A stretch of DNA of 64,000 bases from NCBI RefSeq assembly GCF_004379255.2, contig NC_056049.1, forward strand, positions 17,282,063-17,346,062, in the 5' to 3' direction. This DNA is from Salvia splendens (Eukaryota; Streptophyta; Magnoliopsida; Lamiales; Lamiaceae). Numbering within the stretch: the first letter of the stretch is position 1; every line of letters begins with the position of its first letter. This document shows, one piece after another, positions 54,554-64,000 of the stretch. The notes under the pieces are model-generated. The model was given only the letters and a program-made list of their open reading frames with translations, was not told the DNA's origin and ran no database searches. The position numbers were made by a program, and so were the translations under genes.

Positions 54554-57500
54554 TGTCACGACCACATCTCCCTAGTCAAAGAAAGTGCAGCTATTTCGCG
54601 ACTAAAAATAATAAACTGTCTCAACACATCATATAAGTTACTTAATTTAAGGAAATATTGTCTAGATGTCATCAGGATAACAAAATATTAAAATCAGAGT
54701 GAAATATGGGACAATATCTTGACTAAAACTAGTCTAAGTCTATGCAGCGGAAGAGTTCCAAGACAAGTATAACATGTATGGAGACATACTACACCAGCTA
54801 CCCTTCTATTTATTCAATCTGCTGTCCCAACACCTCCTCTGCCTCGATCGATCAATCTGCACATTAAGGAAAACAATATGCAGGGCTGAGTATTTTATAT
54901 ACTCAGTGGCTTATGCCGAAAAACTGGTTTCTTTTAGTTGTCAGCCAAACTGAGTGAACGCGGGGTTTTTCTGAAAATAAGTCCCGGTCACTAAAATCTG
55001 TTAATTCTTTCTGAAATAGACTGCAGTCTTTTAACTTTCTGATGATATACCATATCAAGCTGTGTGAATCGGGAATGTGGCCACATTCCACGATCACTGG
55101 GTCGGCCAACCTGGCGCTAGCTCACGACCCCTAGACCGGCCAACCTTGCGCTAGCTCACGGTCCGTAAGTGTACACTAGTCCGAGTAGGATTTACTGACC
55201 TACTGGGACTCGAATTCGATTTAACAGATAGGCAATCACAAACAAAACATGGCATGACAACTCATTCAAATAAACATGTTTTTATATAAATATGCTTCAA
55301 AAGAAAGAGGAGAAAGAAAGCCCACACCTCAATTGCTTAACTCTTGCAAAATAGGTGCTTCCCTGTCCTGAGATTACGCGTCGAGCGACGACGTTCCTTT
55401 ACAAAAATTAATATACCTAAATTAGGCTTTAAGAAATTATTTATCTTACATGTATGCATGCCTAAGCGTGTGCTTATTATTTTACTTCTTGTTAAATCTT
55501 TCATTAAATCGGCGATTTAATTTATTCTGAGTCTGGCCGATCTGTCCGGGTATAATAAATTCCCGGATTATTTTCCTTAAGTAGTTTGAAATACTTACTT
55601 GGCTAATAAAATTCCCATCTAATTATTTACTGAGTACTATTTCAACACAGCTTAAATATTTCTCTTCTTCCGTGGCTTAGGGAAATTTCTCTTCTCAACT
55701 CTTGCATTTATTTAGAGCTGTGGTCCAACAAATTTACTCATGCGATAAGGCCAAATTTAATTTCAAAAGTAGTGGCCAAAATTCCACATCTTTTTTTTTA
55801 TGGCTTAAAGAGATTAAGTCCCATGGCCCCTAATTTAATTATTGGCAGTGGCCCATATCAATTATTAATGGGCATGCCCAATTGCTTGAGAGTTTCTTAT
55901 GGCCCAAACCCTTAACTTAAATCATTGCCCAACAAAAAATTTCACTAATTAAACATGAGTCCACAAAAAAGGCCCAAACTAAAATACTCCCCCACATCTT
56001 TCGGTCTCCCTCATTTCTTCAAAAACAAATCCCCAATTTGGGATAAAAATAGACGCCCTACATTTCATTCCATCTCCTTCCCCTCCCGGCAAAACGGCGG
56101 CGCCTCCACCCTCTCGCCGCCGCTCCGTCACCGGCATCGAGGTGCTCCTGTCACTGGAGAATACACAGCGGCGGCTTGTGAGCCATCACTCCAGCTCCTC
56201 CGCGGTGCTGCCGCCGGTGGTCACCTCTCTCTTGCTCTTGGCTCTCGCATCTAGTCGCCTTCGACACTTCTCGCCGAAATATCAGTCGCAATACCAAACC
56301 CGCCGGCGTGGGACAGCAGTTGGTCTTATCTCCGCCATCGGTCAACCCCTCCGTCGACCTAGACTCGGAACTAGCCAAAGCCTCACCGACGCCTCCGTCG
56401 GTAGAACCGCCGTCACCATCGGCTGTACGTTTCACTCCTGGCAGCTCGACGTCTCGGACAAGAGCCAATTTCCGTCCAAGCTAAGTCCCTTGTTAAATTC
56501 TTTCTAGAGTAGTTATTGGAAAAGATTGAGGAATTTCTATTACACTGTGCTTGAGCATTAGGGAACCGTTTTTCTTAATTTCTGTTGTGGCTTATTCGAT
56601 TTCATGGAGGGGTTGAGCCTGTGGTAGTTGTTCCTATGTTACCGATCCTGTTCTGATATGGGGTTTTAAGGCATACTCCTATGTTCTTGAGCTTTTGTGT
56701 TCCTAAGTTCTCAAGTCCTAGTTATATGCTTGTCTATATAATGCATATAATTTGGTTAACTGAGTTTGAAGGGAAGAGGTTACCTTCACTGAACTTGTGC
56801 TGCTCTTGCTTACTTTTGGCCTTGTTCTCCCTTGCTGCCTCGGTTCTTCCCTCTCTGTGACTCACTGTGTTGCTATTTCCTTGTGACAATGAGGGAGGCA
56901 GAGGCTGAGGCCTTTTAAACTTGTGGCCTAACTGAAAGCCTGAAAAAAGGGCTAGTGTACTTGGCTGGAAGGTAGTCCTTGCGGAGCTGATTTGGCTGTT
57001 ATTTCTGCAGCCATTCCGCAGAGTGTACTCGTGTGGCTGGACGAGCTTATAGCTCCTGGCTATGCTCTGATTATCATTACTGATTTTGGTGTTTTGTGCT
57101 GCATTGTACCTCGACCCATTTATGAGTCTCGTCTCATTTTGCAGGTACTAGCTGGAGTGCAGGTGGCTGCTGGTTTGGCTGGTGTGAGCCGTGGAGTGCA
57201 GGGGTAAAGCAGCCTCTTTCTTTCCTTTTTTCGGTAAGTTTTGGTCTTCAAAGCTTAAAGTAGGTTTGTTTCTTATCCTTGTTTATTTTGCCAACTAAAA
57301 GCTTTAGTGCCTTATGTAATCTCTTGTTTATCTTGTAGTTTCTGTTAGGGACAAGAGGCTGCCTCCCCCTCCGACTGCTGTCCCGTCGACTCGGCCCAAC
57401 GGCCGTTGGAAACTTGGGCTAAAACAAGCTAAGGAGAAGGCCGTTATACCTTTCCTCCTATTTTGTAATAGTTAACTAGGGTGTATTTCATTTCCTTTTT

Positions 57501-57725
57501 CTCCCAAAGTAAAACTGTAGATTATTGACTTAGCTCGAGGTGTATACTTTATCGTGTTACTTAATAAATAAACGATCCCTTTTGCTTCCGTGCCTTAACG
57601 GAAGTTCTATTGTGTGTCCTTTGAATACTCAAGGAATAACAAATATTCTTTCGTTCATAATGCAAAAGTAAAAGCTGGTATTTATTTCTCAAGAGTTCTC
57701 GAGAATCTAGGTCTCGGCTATTACA
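54554..57725 (-). repeat. 3' LTR of the Tekay element
   Basis: The plus strand reads TGTCACGACCACATC to GGCTATTACA. The sense strand starts TGTAATAGCC directly after the polypurine tract. It shares three blocks with the solo LTRs: the hairpin region (54878-54923), a 'gtgtacactagtccgagtagg' to 'gactcgaattcg' region (55170-55225) and a GC-rich segment (56085-56470). GGCCCA-like boxes cluster at 55800-55980. Confidence 0.9.
54887..54905 (-). other. conserved LTR hairpin (copy in the Tekay 3' LTR)
   Basis: TGAGTAT-TTTAT-ATACTCA: a perfect 7-bp stem in which the loop-closing C-G pair of the 32.0-kb copy is T-A, a compensatory change. It is about 330 bp from the LTR's sense 3' end. Confidence 0.7.
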
Positions 57726-57740
57726 TTCTACCCCCCTTAA
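57726..57740 (-). other. polypurine tract of the Tekay element
   Basis: The sense strand reads TTAAGGGGGGTAGAA immediately before the LTR start TGTAATAGCC. This is the usual primer position for plus-strand DNA synthesis. Confidence 0.9.
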
Positions 57741-57770
57741 CAAAAATTTCGTCCCGAAATTTGGTCTCGG

Positions 57771-60700
57771 TTAGGCAAAAAGCTGTGGATATTTCTTTTT
57801 CATCTGGTCCTCGAGCTCCCACGTCGCCTCCTCGCGGCCGTGATGCTTCCATAAGACTTTCACTGTTACAATATTTTTATTCCTCAACTCTTTAACTTTT
57901 CTGTCCAGAATTGCTTCTGGCTTTTCTTCATAGCTCAAATCTGGTTCTAACACCATCTCTTCTTGGTGCACTATGTGTTTGGGGTCAAACACGTACTTCC
58001 TCAACTGTGATACATGAAACACATTATGAACATTCCCAAAGCTTGGCAGAAGCGCTAATCTGTACGCCACAGGGCCGACTGTTTCTAGGATCTCGTAAGG
58101 TCCGATAAAACGCGGTTTCAGCTTGCCCTTGACGCCAAATCTGGTTATCCCTTTTGATGGGGATACTTTCAGAAAGACTTTGTCTCCTGCTTTAAACTGT
58201 AAATCCATTCGGCGAGCATCTGCATAGGATTTCTGTCTATCTTGAGCTTCTTTGATTCTCCCTCGGATTTGTCGGACAATTTCTATCATTTCTTCTACCG
58301 AGTCCGGTCCGAGAATCCTTCTCTCACCCACCTCATCCCAGTAAAGTGGTGATCTACACTTTTTCCCATATAATGCCTCGTATGGAGCCATGTCAATAGT
58401 TGCCTGGTAACTGTTATTGTAGGCGAACTCTATAAGTGGGAGTACTGTCTCCCAGCTTACTCCACGGTCGAGCACTACAGCTCTTAACATATCTTCCAAT
58501 GTCTGGATCGTCCTTTCGGACTGTGTGTCCGTCTGTGGATGGAATGCTGTGCTGAAATTCAGCTGAGTGCCTAACTCTCGCTGTAGGCTTATCCAAAACC
58601 TAGAAGTAAATTTTGAATCTCGATCTGAGGTGATCGTTACTGGAACACCATGTAAGCGTACGATCTCTCGCACGTAAATCTGTGCTAACTTGTCTGAACT
58701 GTATGTGATACGAATTGGTATGAAGTGAGCACTTTTGGTGAGACGATCTATAATCACCCAGATGGCAGTGTTTCCCCGCTGTGATTTTGGCAGCCCTGTC
58801 ACAAAATCCATTGCTATATGCTCCCATTTCCATTCTGGAATCTCGAGAGGCTGCAACTTCCCATAGGGGCGTTGATGTAAGGCCTTCACTTGCTGGCAGG
58901 CCAGACATCGTTCCACAAACGACGCTATGCTTCTCTTCATGCCATCCCACCAAAATTGCTTCTTCAAGTCCTGATACATCTTCGTACTTCCAGGATGGGC
59001 AGTATAGGGTGTCTCATGAGCTTCACTCATGATCTCATTTCTGAGTGTCTCCTCATTGGGTACGCATAATCTCCCTTTGAAAGTGAGAGCATTATCCGCC
59101 TCTTCGCGGTAGTATTCTCCTTTTCCCGTTCTTACTCTGAGACGGATCTTTTCTAGAGCGTCATCGTCTCTCTGGGCTTCAACGATTCTGGCTCTTAAAT
59201 CTGGTTCTATGACCAAGGTGGATATTCTGCTGTCCACTGTCTCCGGGGCTCTTACTATTTCCAGCCGCATCTTGGCGAATTCCCGGATAAGCTCTTCCTC
59301 TTGTGTGAGGAAAGCAGCCACTTGAGGCGCAGTCTTTCTGCTCAAGGCATCCGCTACCACATTGGCTTTTCCTGGGTGGTAGTTTATACCACAGTCGTAG
59401 TCTTTGACTAGTTCCAGCCATCTGCGCTGTCTCATATTCAGATCCTTCTGCTCGAAAAAGTATTTGAGACTCTTATGATCTGTGAAGATCTCACATCGAA
59501 CTCCATAGAGGTGATGTCTCCAAATCTTCAACGCGTGGACCACTGCTGCTAATTCCAGGTCGTGCGTCGGATAGTTCAACTCGTGCGGCCTCAATTGGCG
59601 TGAAGCGTACGCTATCACCTTACCCTTCTGCATCAGCACGCACCCGAGTCCGACCTTCGATGCATCTGTATACACCACATAGTCGACTCCCGCTTCTGGC
59701 ACAACTAAAACTGGCGATGTGGTCAACTTTTTCTTTAGCAACTGGAAACTTGCTTCACATTCTGGGGTCCAATTGACTTTAACTCCTTTCTTGAGCTGTT
59801 GAGTCATCGGCCTCGCTATTTTAGAAAACCCCTCAATGAATCTTCGATAGTATCCTGCCAGACCTAGGAAACTTCGAATTTCATTGGGCGTCGCTGGTGA
59901 CTGCCAACGTTGCACGGCCTCAACCTTAGCGGGGTCTACTCGGATCCCTTCTGCTGTCACTATGTGTCCAAGGAAGTTCACTTCATTAAGCCAGAACTCA
60001 CACTTGCTGAACTTAGCATAGAGTTTCTCGGCTCTTAACGTTTCCAAGGTGGCCCTCAAATGTTCCTCGTGTTCCTTTTCGTTCTTCGAGTAGATGAGCA
60101 CATCATCTATGAAGACCAGAACGAACTTGTCCAGGTACGGGTGGAACACGCGGTTCATTAGGTCCATGAACACAGCTGGAGCATTGGTAAGCCCAAAAGG
60201 CATTACCGTGAACTCATAATGGCCATATCTGGTGCGGAACGCAGTCTTTGGTATATCGTCTTGTCGAACTCTCAACTGGTGATAACCCGATCTCAAATCC
60301 ATCTTCGAGAACACTCCAGCTCCTTGCAGCTGATCGAAGAGGTCATCGATTCTCGGTAAAGGGTACTTGTTCTTGAGGGTTATTTTGTTCAGCTCTCGAT
60401 AGTCGATACACATCCTTAAGGTGCCATCTTTCTTCTTTACAAAAAGTACTGGTGCGCCCCACGGCGACACACTGGGTCGAATGAAGCCCAGGTCTAGTAG
60501 TTCCTGTAATTGCATTTTGAGTTCCTCTAACTCCCTTGGTGCCATTCTGTAAGGCGCCTTCGATATTGGAGCTGATCCTGGTTCCAGATCGATGCTGAAC
60601 TCCAATTGCCTGTTCGGTGACAAGCCTGGTAGTTTCTCTGGGAATACATCAGGATATTCTCGTACTATTGCCACGTCCTCAATTTTCTTGTCCTTTCTCT

Positions 60701-62318
60701 CTTCTTCGTTCAAAAAGACGAGGTATGCAGGGCATCCTTTCCTCATCATGGTTGTTGCTTGTAGGGAAGAAATAATCGACTTGCTTTTCCTCATGGAGAT
60801 CCCATGAAAGATTACGGGTTCTGTCCCGGGGTATTGTAGTGCTATCTGTCTCTCCTTACAACGGATGGTGGCATAGTTCTCGGCTAACCAATCTATTCCT
60901 AGTATAATGTCGACGCTCCACATCAACATCACATGTAAGTTATGAGCTACTAGGTTCAGGTTTCCCATGGAAAATTTTATGTTTGAGCACGTTCGTGAGA
61001 TATCTATAAGGCCTCCTACGGGTGAGGACACCCTCATACTATGTTCCATCACATCTGTAGGCAAGTTCAAAGTATCCACACAAGATGTTGATATAAAGGA
61101 GTGTGATGCACCCGTATCAAACAAAATGGCGATAGGTATGTTGAGGAGAGTTCCCATACCTGCCAAATTGCCTTGCTCCCGTTTCCCTCCCTCGGCCTTG
61201 GCCTGCTTCTGCTGCAGTGCGAAGGCTCTTGCCTGTGGGGGAAGTCTCGGGCGTAGCTGTCGCTGAGGACGTGGTGCAGGGAGCATCGCATTCTCTCTCC
61301 TTGGTTCAACCTGGAGTGCCCGCAGTTGCGGACGCTGTCCTCCCATTCCAGTCGCCTTGCTCGGGCAGTTTCTGGCAAAATGTCCCTTCTGCCCGCAGTG
61401 GAAACACCCATCAGTCCCGACCTTACACTCGCCGTCATGTCTCTTCGAGCATCTCGCACATTGAGGTGCCTGGGCTCGGCGCTCTACAGTTGTAGTCGGG
61501 GCTGTTTGGTACCAATGGTTCTGTTGTGGCTTAGGGGCAAACTGTGGTTTCTTAGCCTCAGTCGGGACTCGGTCTCCTTCCCACTTCCTCTTTTCTCGAG
61601 GGAACTGCTGCTGTGGCGGCGGTGGAGCAGTGGTGACATGTGTCGTCGGCCTCTCTTTGGGCATAGCTGCCTCAATGTCCAGGGCCCGGCCCAATGACTC
61701 GACATAAGACAGACCTCCATGACTGGCCAGAGCCATTCTTATTTCCGATCTCAGGCCAGTACAGAACTTTTCGGCCATTTTCTCGTCCGTGTCTACTAGT
61801 CCGGGCGCATAGCGTGACATGTCACAGAACAATCTATCGTACTCGGTCACTGACATTTTTCCCTGTTTCAAACTGTAAAACTCCACCTCTTTGGCCTTGC
61901 GGTAGCTCTTGGGGACGTACTTGCCGTACAGTTCATTCTTAAACTCCTCCCAGGTCAGGTGTTCCAACTGTTCACGAGTCATAACCTTTCGCCTGGCTTC
62001 CCACCAGAAGTCGGCGGATTCAACCAACTGAAACTTCACACATGAGAGTCGCTCTCTGTCAGTGCACTGAAGAAAATCAAAGATGCGCTCAATCGCACGC
62101 ACCCAGGTCTCTGCCGTAGCTGGATTTCCCAGACCATTGAACACAGGTGAGTTCTGTTTGAGGAATATTTCTTCCACTCGCCTCTCTGGCACTACAGGAG
62201 GCGGTGGTGGAGGAGGTGGTGGTTGAGCTCCTGCTCCCCCAGCTTGGTTTCTCCGGGGTACATGCTCTGGTGCTTGCGCGTACCTTCCTGGCCTGCCTGC
62301 TTGTCTTCTGGGAGGCAT
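57771..62318 (-). CDS. intact Gag-Pol polyprotein of a Tekay chromovirus (1515 aa)
   Basis: One uninterrupted frame from ATG 62316-62318. Gag capsid domain is at about 65-220 ('[10 protein letters not shown]', '[16 protein letters not shown]', '[15 protein letters not shown]'). Two zinc knuckles follow: C287-x2-C290-x3-H294-x3-C298 and C305-x2-C308-x4-H313-x4-C318. Protease has D401 in '[11 protein letters not shown]'. Reverse transcriptase is at about 580-770, with D674 and 'FIDD' D738/D739. RNase H has D885, E922, D947 and D990. Integrase has H1101, H1108, C1138, C1141, then D1171, D1232 and E1268 (35 residues between the last two), and GPY/F at 1406-1408. The C-terminal chromodomain is at about 1463-1515 ('[11 protein letters not shown]', '[17 protein letters not shown]'). 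Such chromodomains are thought to steer insertion to chromatin. Every catalytic residue I can check is present, so it may be active. Confidence 0.95.
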   Translation of the reverse strand: MPPRRQAGRPGRYAQAPEHVPRRNQAGGAGAQPPPPPPPPPVVPERRVEEIFLKQNSPVFNGLGNPATAETWVRAIERIFDFLQCTDRERLSCVKFQLVESADFWWEARRKVMTREQLEHLTWEEFKNELYGKYVPKSYRKAKEVEFYSLKQGKMSVTEYDRLFCDMSRYAPGLVDTDEKMAEKFCTGLRSEIRMALASHGGLSYVESLGRALDIEAAMPKERPTTHVTTAPPPPQQQFPREKRKWEGDRVPTEAKKPQFAPKPQQNHWYQTAPTTTVERRAQAPQCARCSKRHDGECKVGTDGCFHCGQKGHFARNCPSKATGMGGQRPQLRALQVEPRRENAMLPAPRPQRQLRPRLPPQARAFALQQKQAKAEGGKREQGNLAGMGTLLNIPIAILFDTGASHSFISTSCVDTLNLPTDVMEHSMRVSSPVGGLIDISRTCSNIKFSMGNLNLVAHNLHVMLMWSVDIILGIDWLAENYATIRCKERQIALQYPGTEPVIFHGISMRKSKSIISSLQATTMMRKGCPAYLVFLNEEERKDKKIEDVAIVREYPDVFPEKLPGLSPNRQLEFSIDLEPGSAPISKAPYRMAPRELEELKMQLQELLDLGFIRPSVSPWGAPVLFVKKKDGTLRMCIDYRELNKITLKNKYPLPRIDDLFDQLQGAGVFSKMDLRSGYHQLRVRQDDIPKTAFRTRYGHYEFTVMPFGLTNAPAVFMDLMNRVFHPYLDKFVLVFIDDVLIYSKNEKEHEEHLRATLETLRAEKLYAKFSKCEFWLNEVNFLGHIVTAEGIRVDPAKVEAVQRWQSPATPNEIRSFLGLAGYYRRFIEGFSKIARPMTQQLKKGVKVNWTPECEASFQLLKKKLTTSPVLVVPEAGVDYVVYTDASKVGLGCVLMQKGKVIAYASRQLRPHELNYPTHDLELAAVVHALKIWRHHLYGVRCEIFTDHKSLKYFFEQKDLNMRQRRWLELVKDYDCGINYHPGKANVVADALSRKTAPQVAAFLTQEEELIREFAKMRLEIVRAPETVDSRISTLVIEPDLRARIVEAQRDDDALEKIRLRVRTGKGEYYREEADNALTFKGRLCVPNEETLRNEIMSEAHETPYTAHPGSTKMYQDLKKQFWWDGMKRSIASFVERCLACQQVKALHQRPYGKLQPLEIPEWKWEHIAMDFVTGLPKSQRGNTAIWVIIDRLTKSAHFIPIRITYSSDKLAQIYVREIVRLHGVPVTITSDRDSKFTSRFWISLQRELGTQLNFSTAFHPQTDTQSERTIQTLEDMLRAVVLDRGVSWETVLPLIEFAYNNSYQATIDMAPYEALYGKKCRSPLYWDEVGERRILGPDSVEEMIEIVRQIRGRIKEAQDRQKSYADARRMDLQFKAGDKVFLKVSPSKGITRFGVKGKLKPRFIGPYEILETVGPVAYRLALLPSFGNVHNVFHVSQLRKYVFDPKHIVHQEEMVLEPDLSYEEKPEAILDRKVKELRNKNIVTVKVLWKHHGREEATWELEDQMKKKYPQLFA

Positions 62319-62605
62319 TCTGTTTATAAAACGATATCAGTACTGGTTATTCACCCCCCTTTTTTTGCAAAGTCTGTATTTCCTTAAGATTCATTTCATA
62401 TCTCATGCATTTTCTTTCATGCGTATGTTTAACAAAATCAAATAGGAGTCATAAAGTGGCACATCATATGCATTCGTCATAAAGTGGGAAAATTGCCTCT
62501 CACGAGGTCTTAATATCTTTTACATATGACATCACTGCAGTTCTTACAAAAGAAAGGGAAACTAATCTACTAAGCTAGCACGGCTATGTCCCGCCTGACC
62601 GACCC
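62319..62605 (-). other. spacer between the extra ORF and Gag-Pol, with a second polypurine run
   Basis: 287 bp. The sense strand has A7G6 (plus 62354-62366) about 35 nt before the Gag-Pol ATG, similar in its G6 core to the true polypurine tract. A 'ttataaacag' lies one base before the ATG and could serve as a splice acceptor, though it is not pyrimidine-rich. Confidence 0.55.
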
Positions 62606-63586
62606 CTACTCCAAGTCACTGTCGATCCACATCGGGTCGTCGTGGCTCGTTCCAGGGAGGGGCATCTCTATAGGTGACCATACCTCCTCCTCGCCTTCGG
62701 AGGCGACGACTGGCTGCGGGATCTCTGGGGCCATGCAAGGCGCCACTGGTATGTCGAGGTCGGAGACGAAATCCTTGTCCACATGCTTGGCGTAGTAGTA
62801 TAGCCCCTTGTAGAACGCCTCATCTACTGGGTGGAGGGGCTGCTCCAACTCCTCGGGAAATGGCTCCATGGGTGGTGGAGGAACCTCTGGTGGTGGCTCG
62901 AGGGGCTGTGGAGGGTTGACCCCCACTATCTGGCCCGCATGACTGCCAATCTGCGGCTCCTCGTTATCGTCATCGTCCCCTACTATGTCCTCCTCGGGAT
63001 CCTCCTCCTCTGGATCCTCTTCCTCTGGATCCTCCTCGCTCTCTCCACCCCCGGTACCGCTCTCTATCTGCTTAACCTCGTCGCTGGACTCCGACACATC
63101 CCCCATCTCTGCCCCACCTCTGCGACGGCCGGGGACTCGGGACGACTGTCCCTCCTCGAACACCCCGTCTGCCGCCCGCATCAGGGCCAAAGGTGGCAGG
63201 CTACGAAACCGCTCACTCCCCGGGGCCTGCATGTCTGGCGGGGGTCCGTTCCCAAAGTGGAAGCACCCTGCCGAGACCGCACTCAAGAAGCCCGGCATGT
63301 TTCCTGTCGGCTCATAGGTCGGAGGTCGCGAAGAAGTATACAACTGGGCTGTGGTCGCCATCCACCCCTGCCACTCCGGTGGGAACAACTCCACCAGTCT
63401 CACGATGCCCTCGTAGGGCTTCACCCCGTGCCAATTCGCCTCATCCCATAGCTTACCATAATGGGCGACGAATTCGGCAAGAGTGTCCCCATGGCAACGC
63501 CGGTACGTCCTGTAGTAACGCACCACCGCATCTGGGTCAGCACCTGTCCGGAGTGGGCGTCGGTGGGTAAAACGATGTCGTGCCAT
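62606..63586 (-). CDS. extra ORF upstream of Gag-Pol in the Tekay element (326 aa), function unknown
   Basis: Open frame from the ATG at 63584-63586 to a TAG at 62606-62608, in the same direction as Gag-Pol. Residues 1-85 are basic and helical-looking ('AVVRYYRTYRRC', 'DTLAEFVAHYGKLWDEANWH', 'GIVRLVELFPPEWQGWM'). They faintly recall the end of a retrotransposon Gag domain, but I cannot call homology. Residues 125-175 are Ser/Arg-rich. Residues 183-210 are acidic, with a tandem EEDPE motif. Residues 225-255 are Pro/Glu-rich ('PPPEVPPPPMEPFPEE'). The rest is acidic, ending DPMWIDSDLE. No membrane span, zinc site or enzyme motif is seen. Standard Tekay elements have a single Gag-Pol ORF. The long open frame and GC-rich codons argue that it is real. 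Confidence 0.7.
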   Translation of the reverse strand: MARHRFTHRRPLRTGADPDAVVRYYRTYRRCHGDTLAEFVAHYGKLWDEANWHGVKPYEGIVRLVELFPPEWQGWMATTAQLYTSSRPPTYEPTGNMPGFLSAVSAGCFHFGNGPPPDMQAPGSERFRSLPPLALMRAADGVFEEGQSSRVPGRRRGGAEMGDVSESSDEVKQIESGTGGGESEEDPEEEDPEEEDPEEDIVGDDDDNEEPQIGSHAGQIVGVNPPQPLEPPPEVPPPPMEPFPEELEQPLHPVDEAFYKGLYYYAKHVDKDFVSDLDIPVAPCMAPEIPQPVVASEGEEEVWSPIEMPLPGTSHDDPMWIDSDLE

Positions 63587-64000
63587 CTCTACATAAAAGA
63601 AGAAAGGCCCTCATAACGGCTCGTAACTGAAAGTATGCATACAAGTAAGTAAAAGCGGTATAAAAGGTGGTATGAACAGAGTCGCTGTCTCTCGAAGAGG
63701 TTGTACTAGGTCTGTCTGTGACTATATCTTATAACCGGCTAGTATACATATATATCTGTTCGTGAAAAAAAAAAAATTCGTGTTCTAAGGATTTGACTTC
63801 CTTTCGTTGCTGTCTAAAGATCGTACGTTGGTACTTTCTAGTTCACTGTTGCTTTCTCGAAATTCCGTGGAATTAGGGGTTCTCCCTAACTGATGAGTTC
63901 AGTTGGTCTCGTCGCCCTGGAAGGCGGTAATAAATTCTCGTCCTGCTAGTACTTGGTCCTATATGTCTCACCTAAGGTACTTCTCTAAAGCACTCTAGGT
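63587..64000 (-). other. 5' leader of the Tekay element up to the window edge
   Basis: No coding frame. A poly-A run (63767-63777) and short TATA-like text occur. No primer-binding site is seen, so the 5' LTR junction lies to the right of the window. Confidence 0.55.

Larger units (their letters stand above)
54554..64000 (-). mobile_element. Tekay-type chromovirus (Ty3/gypsy), open at the right window edge
   Basis: On the minus strand from the right edge: leader, an extra 326-codon ORF, a spacer with a polypurine run, an intact 1515-codon Gag-Pol ending in a chromodomain, a polypurine tract and a 3172-bp 3' LTR. The 5' LTR and primer site are outside the window. It is inserted in copia copy 3; the left flank is AAGCC. 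The absence of any stop in Gag-Pol suggests a recent insertion. Confidence 0.92.

Noticed and set aside
55955..56507. Ser/Pro-rich plus-strand frames in the Tekay 3' LTR
   Set aside because: They overlap in two frames within an LTR and match no protein; kept only as a promoter-like block in the findings.

Overview
This window looks like a repeat-dense stretch of a flowering-plant nuclear genome, almost certainly a eudicot. An asterid such as a Lamiales species is my guess, but nothing here proves it. The evidence is an intron-rich bHLH gene of the ABORTED MICROSPORES (AMS) type, plant-specific Athila and Tekay (chromovirus) Ty3/gypsy elements, Ty1/copia elements, Stowaway, hAT and Harbinger MITEs, and AT-rich spacer DNA. 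I see no bacterial, organellar or rRNA sequence and no CRISPR array.

Layout. 1-1.9 kb: broken copia Gag on the minus strand, with tandem duplications and a GC-rich minisatellite beside it. 2.4-12.8 kb: Athila copy 1 (minus strand) with two nearly identical LTRs, a broken gag, an open protease-RT-RNase H frame and a deleted integrase. 12.8-13.1 kb: a small copia/TRIM-like LTR. 13.3-16.0 kb: an AMS-like bHLH gene (minus strand), disrupted in one exon and invaded by MITEs. 16.4-24 kb: a TG-rich block, a Tat/Athila-like LTR, a SINE-like element, a copia Gag relic, and a chromovirus-type solo LTR nested in an Athila-like LTR fragment. 24-30.3 kb: mostly intergenic DNA, with one exon-sized ABCG transporter relic. 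30.3-48.1 kb: Athila copy 2 (plus strand), old and full of stop codons, with two solo LTRs of the chromovirus type nested inside it. 48.1-54.5 kb: MITEs, a stranded first exon of a P-loop/BCAT-like gene, and a copia element cut by the next insertion. 54.5 kb to the right edge: a Tekay chromovirus (minus strand) with an intact 1515-residue Gag-Pol and an unusual extra 326-residue ORF upstream of it.

How it fits together. The insertions are nested. Athila 2 is old, and the solo LTRs at 31.5 and 43.7 kb went into it. Athila 1 is young, because its LTRs differ at only about a dozen sites, but it cannot make an integrase. The Tekay element is the only one whose coding frame is fully open, so it is the best candidate for recent autonomous activity. 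The copia element at 51.9 kb existed before Tekay landed in it.

Most interesting points: (1) four diverged chromovirus-type LTRs carry a short hairpin at the same distance from the LTR 3' end, with compensatory and G-U changes that fit pairing in the sense-strand RNA; (2) the Tekay element has an extra upstream ORF and a second polypurine tract before gag-pol; (3) a 33-bp piece matching a hairpin element in the neighbouring intron sits inside a coding exon of the AMS-like gene, adding stops and a frameshift.
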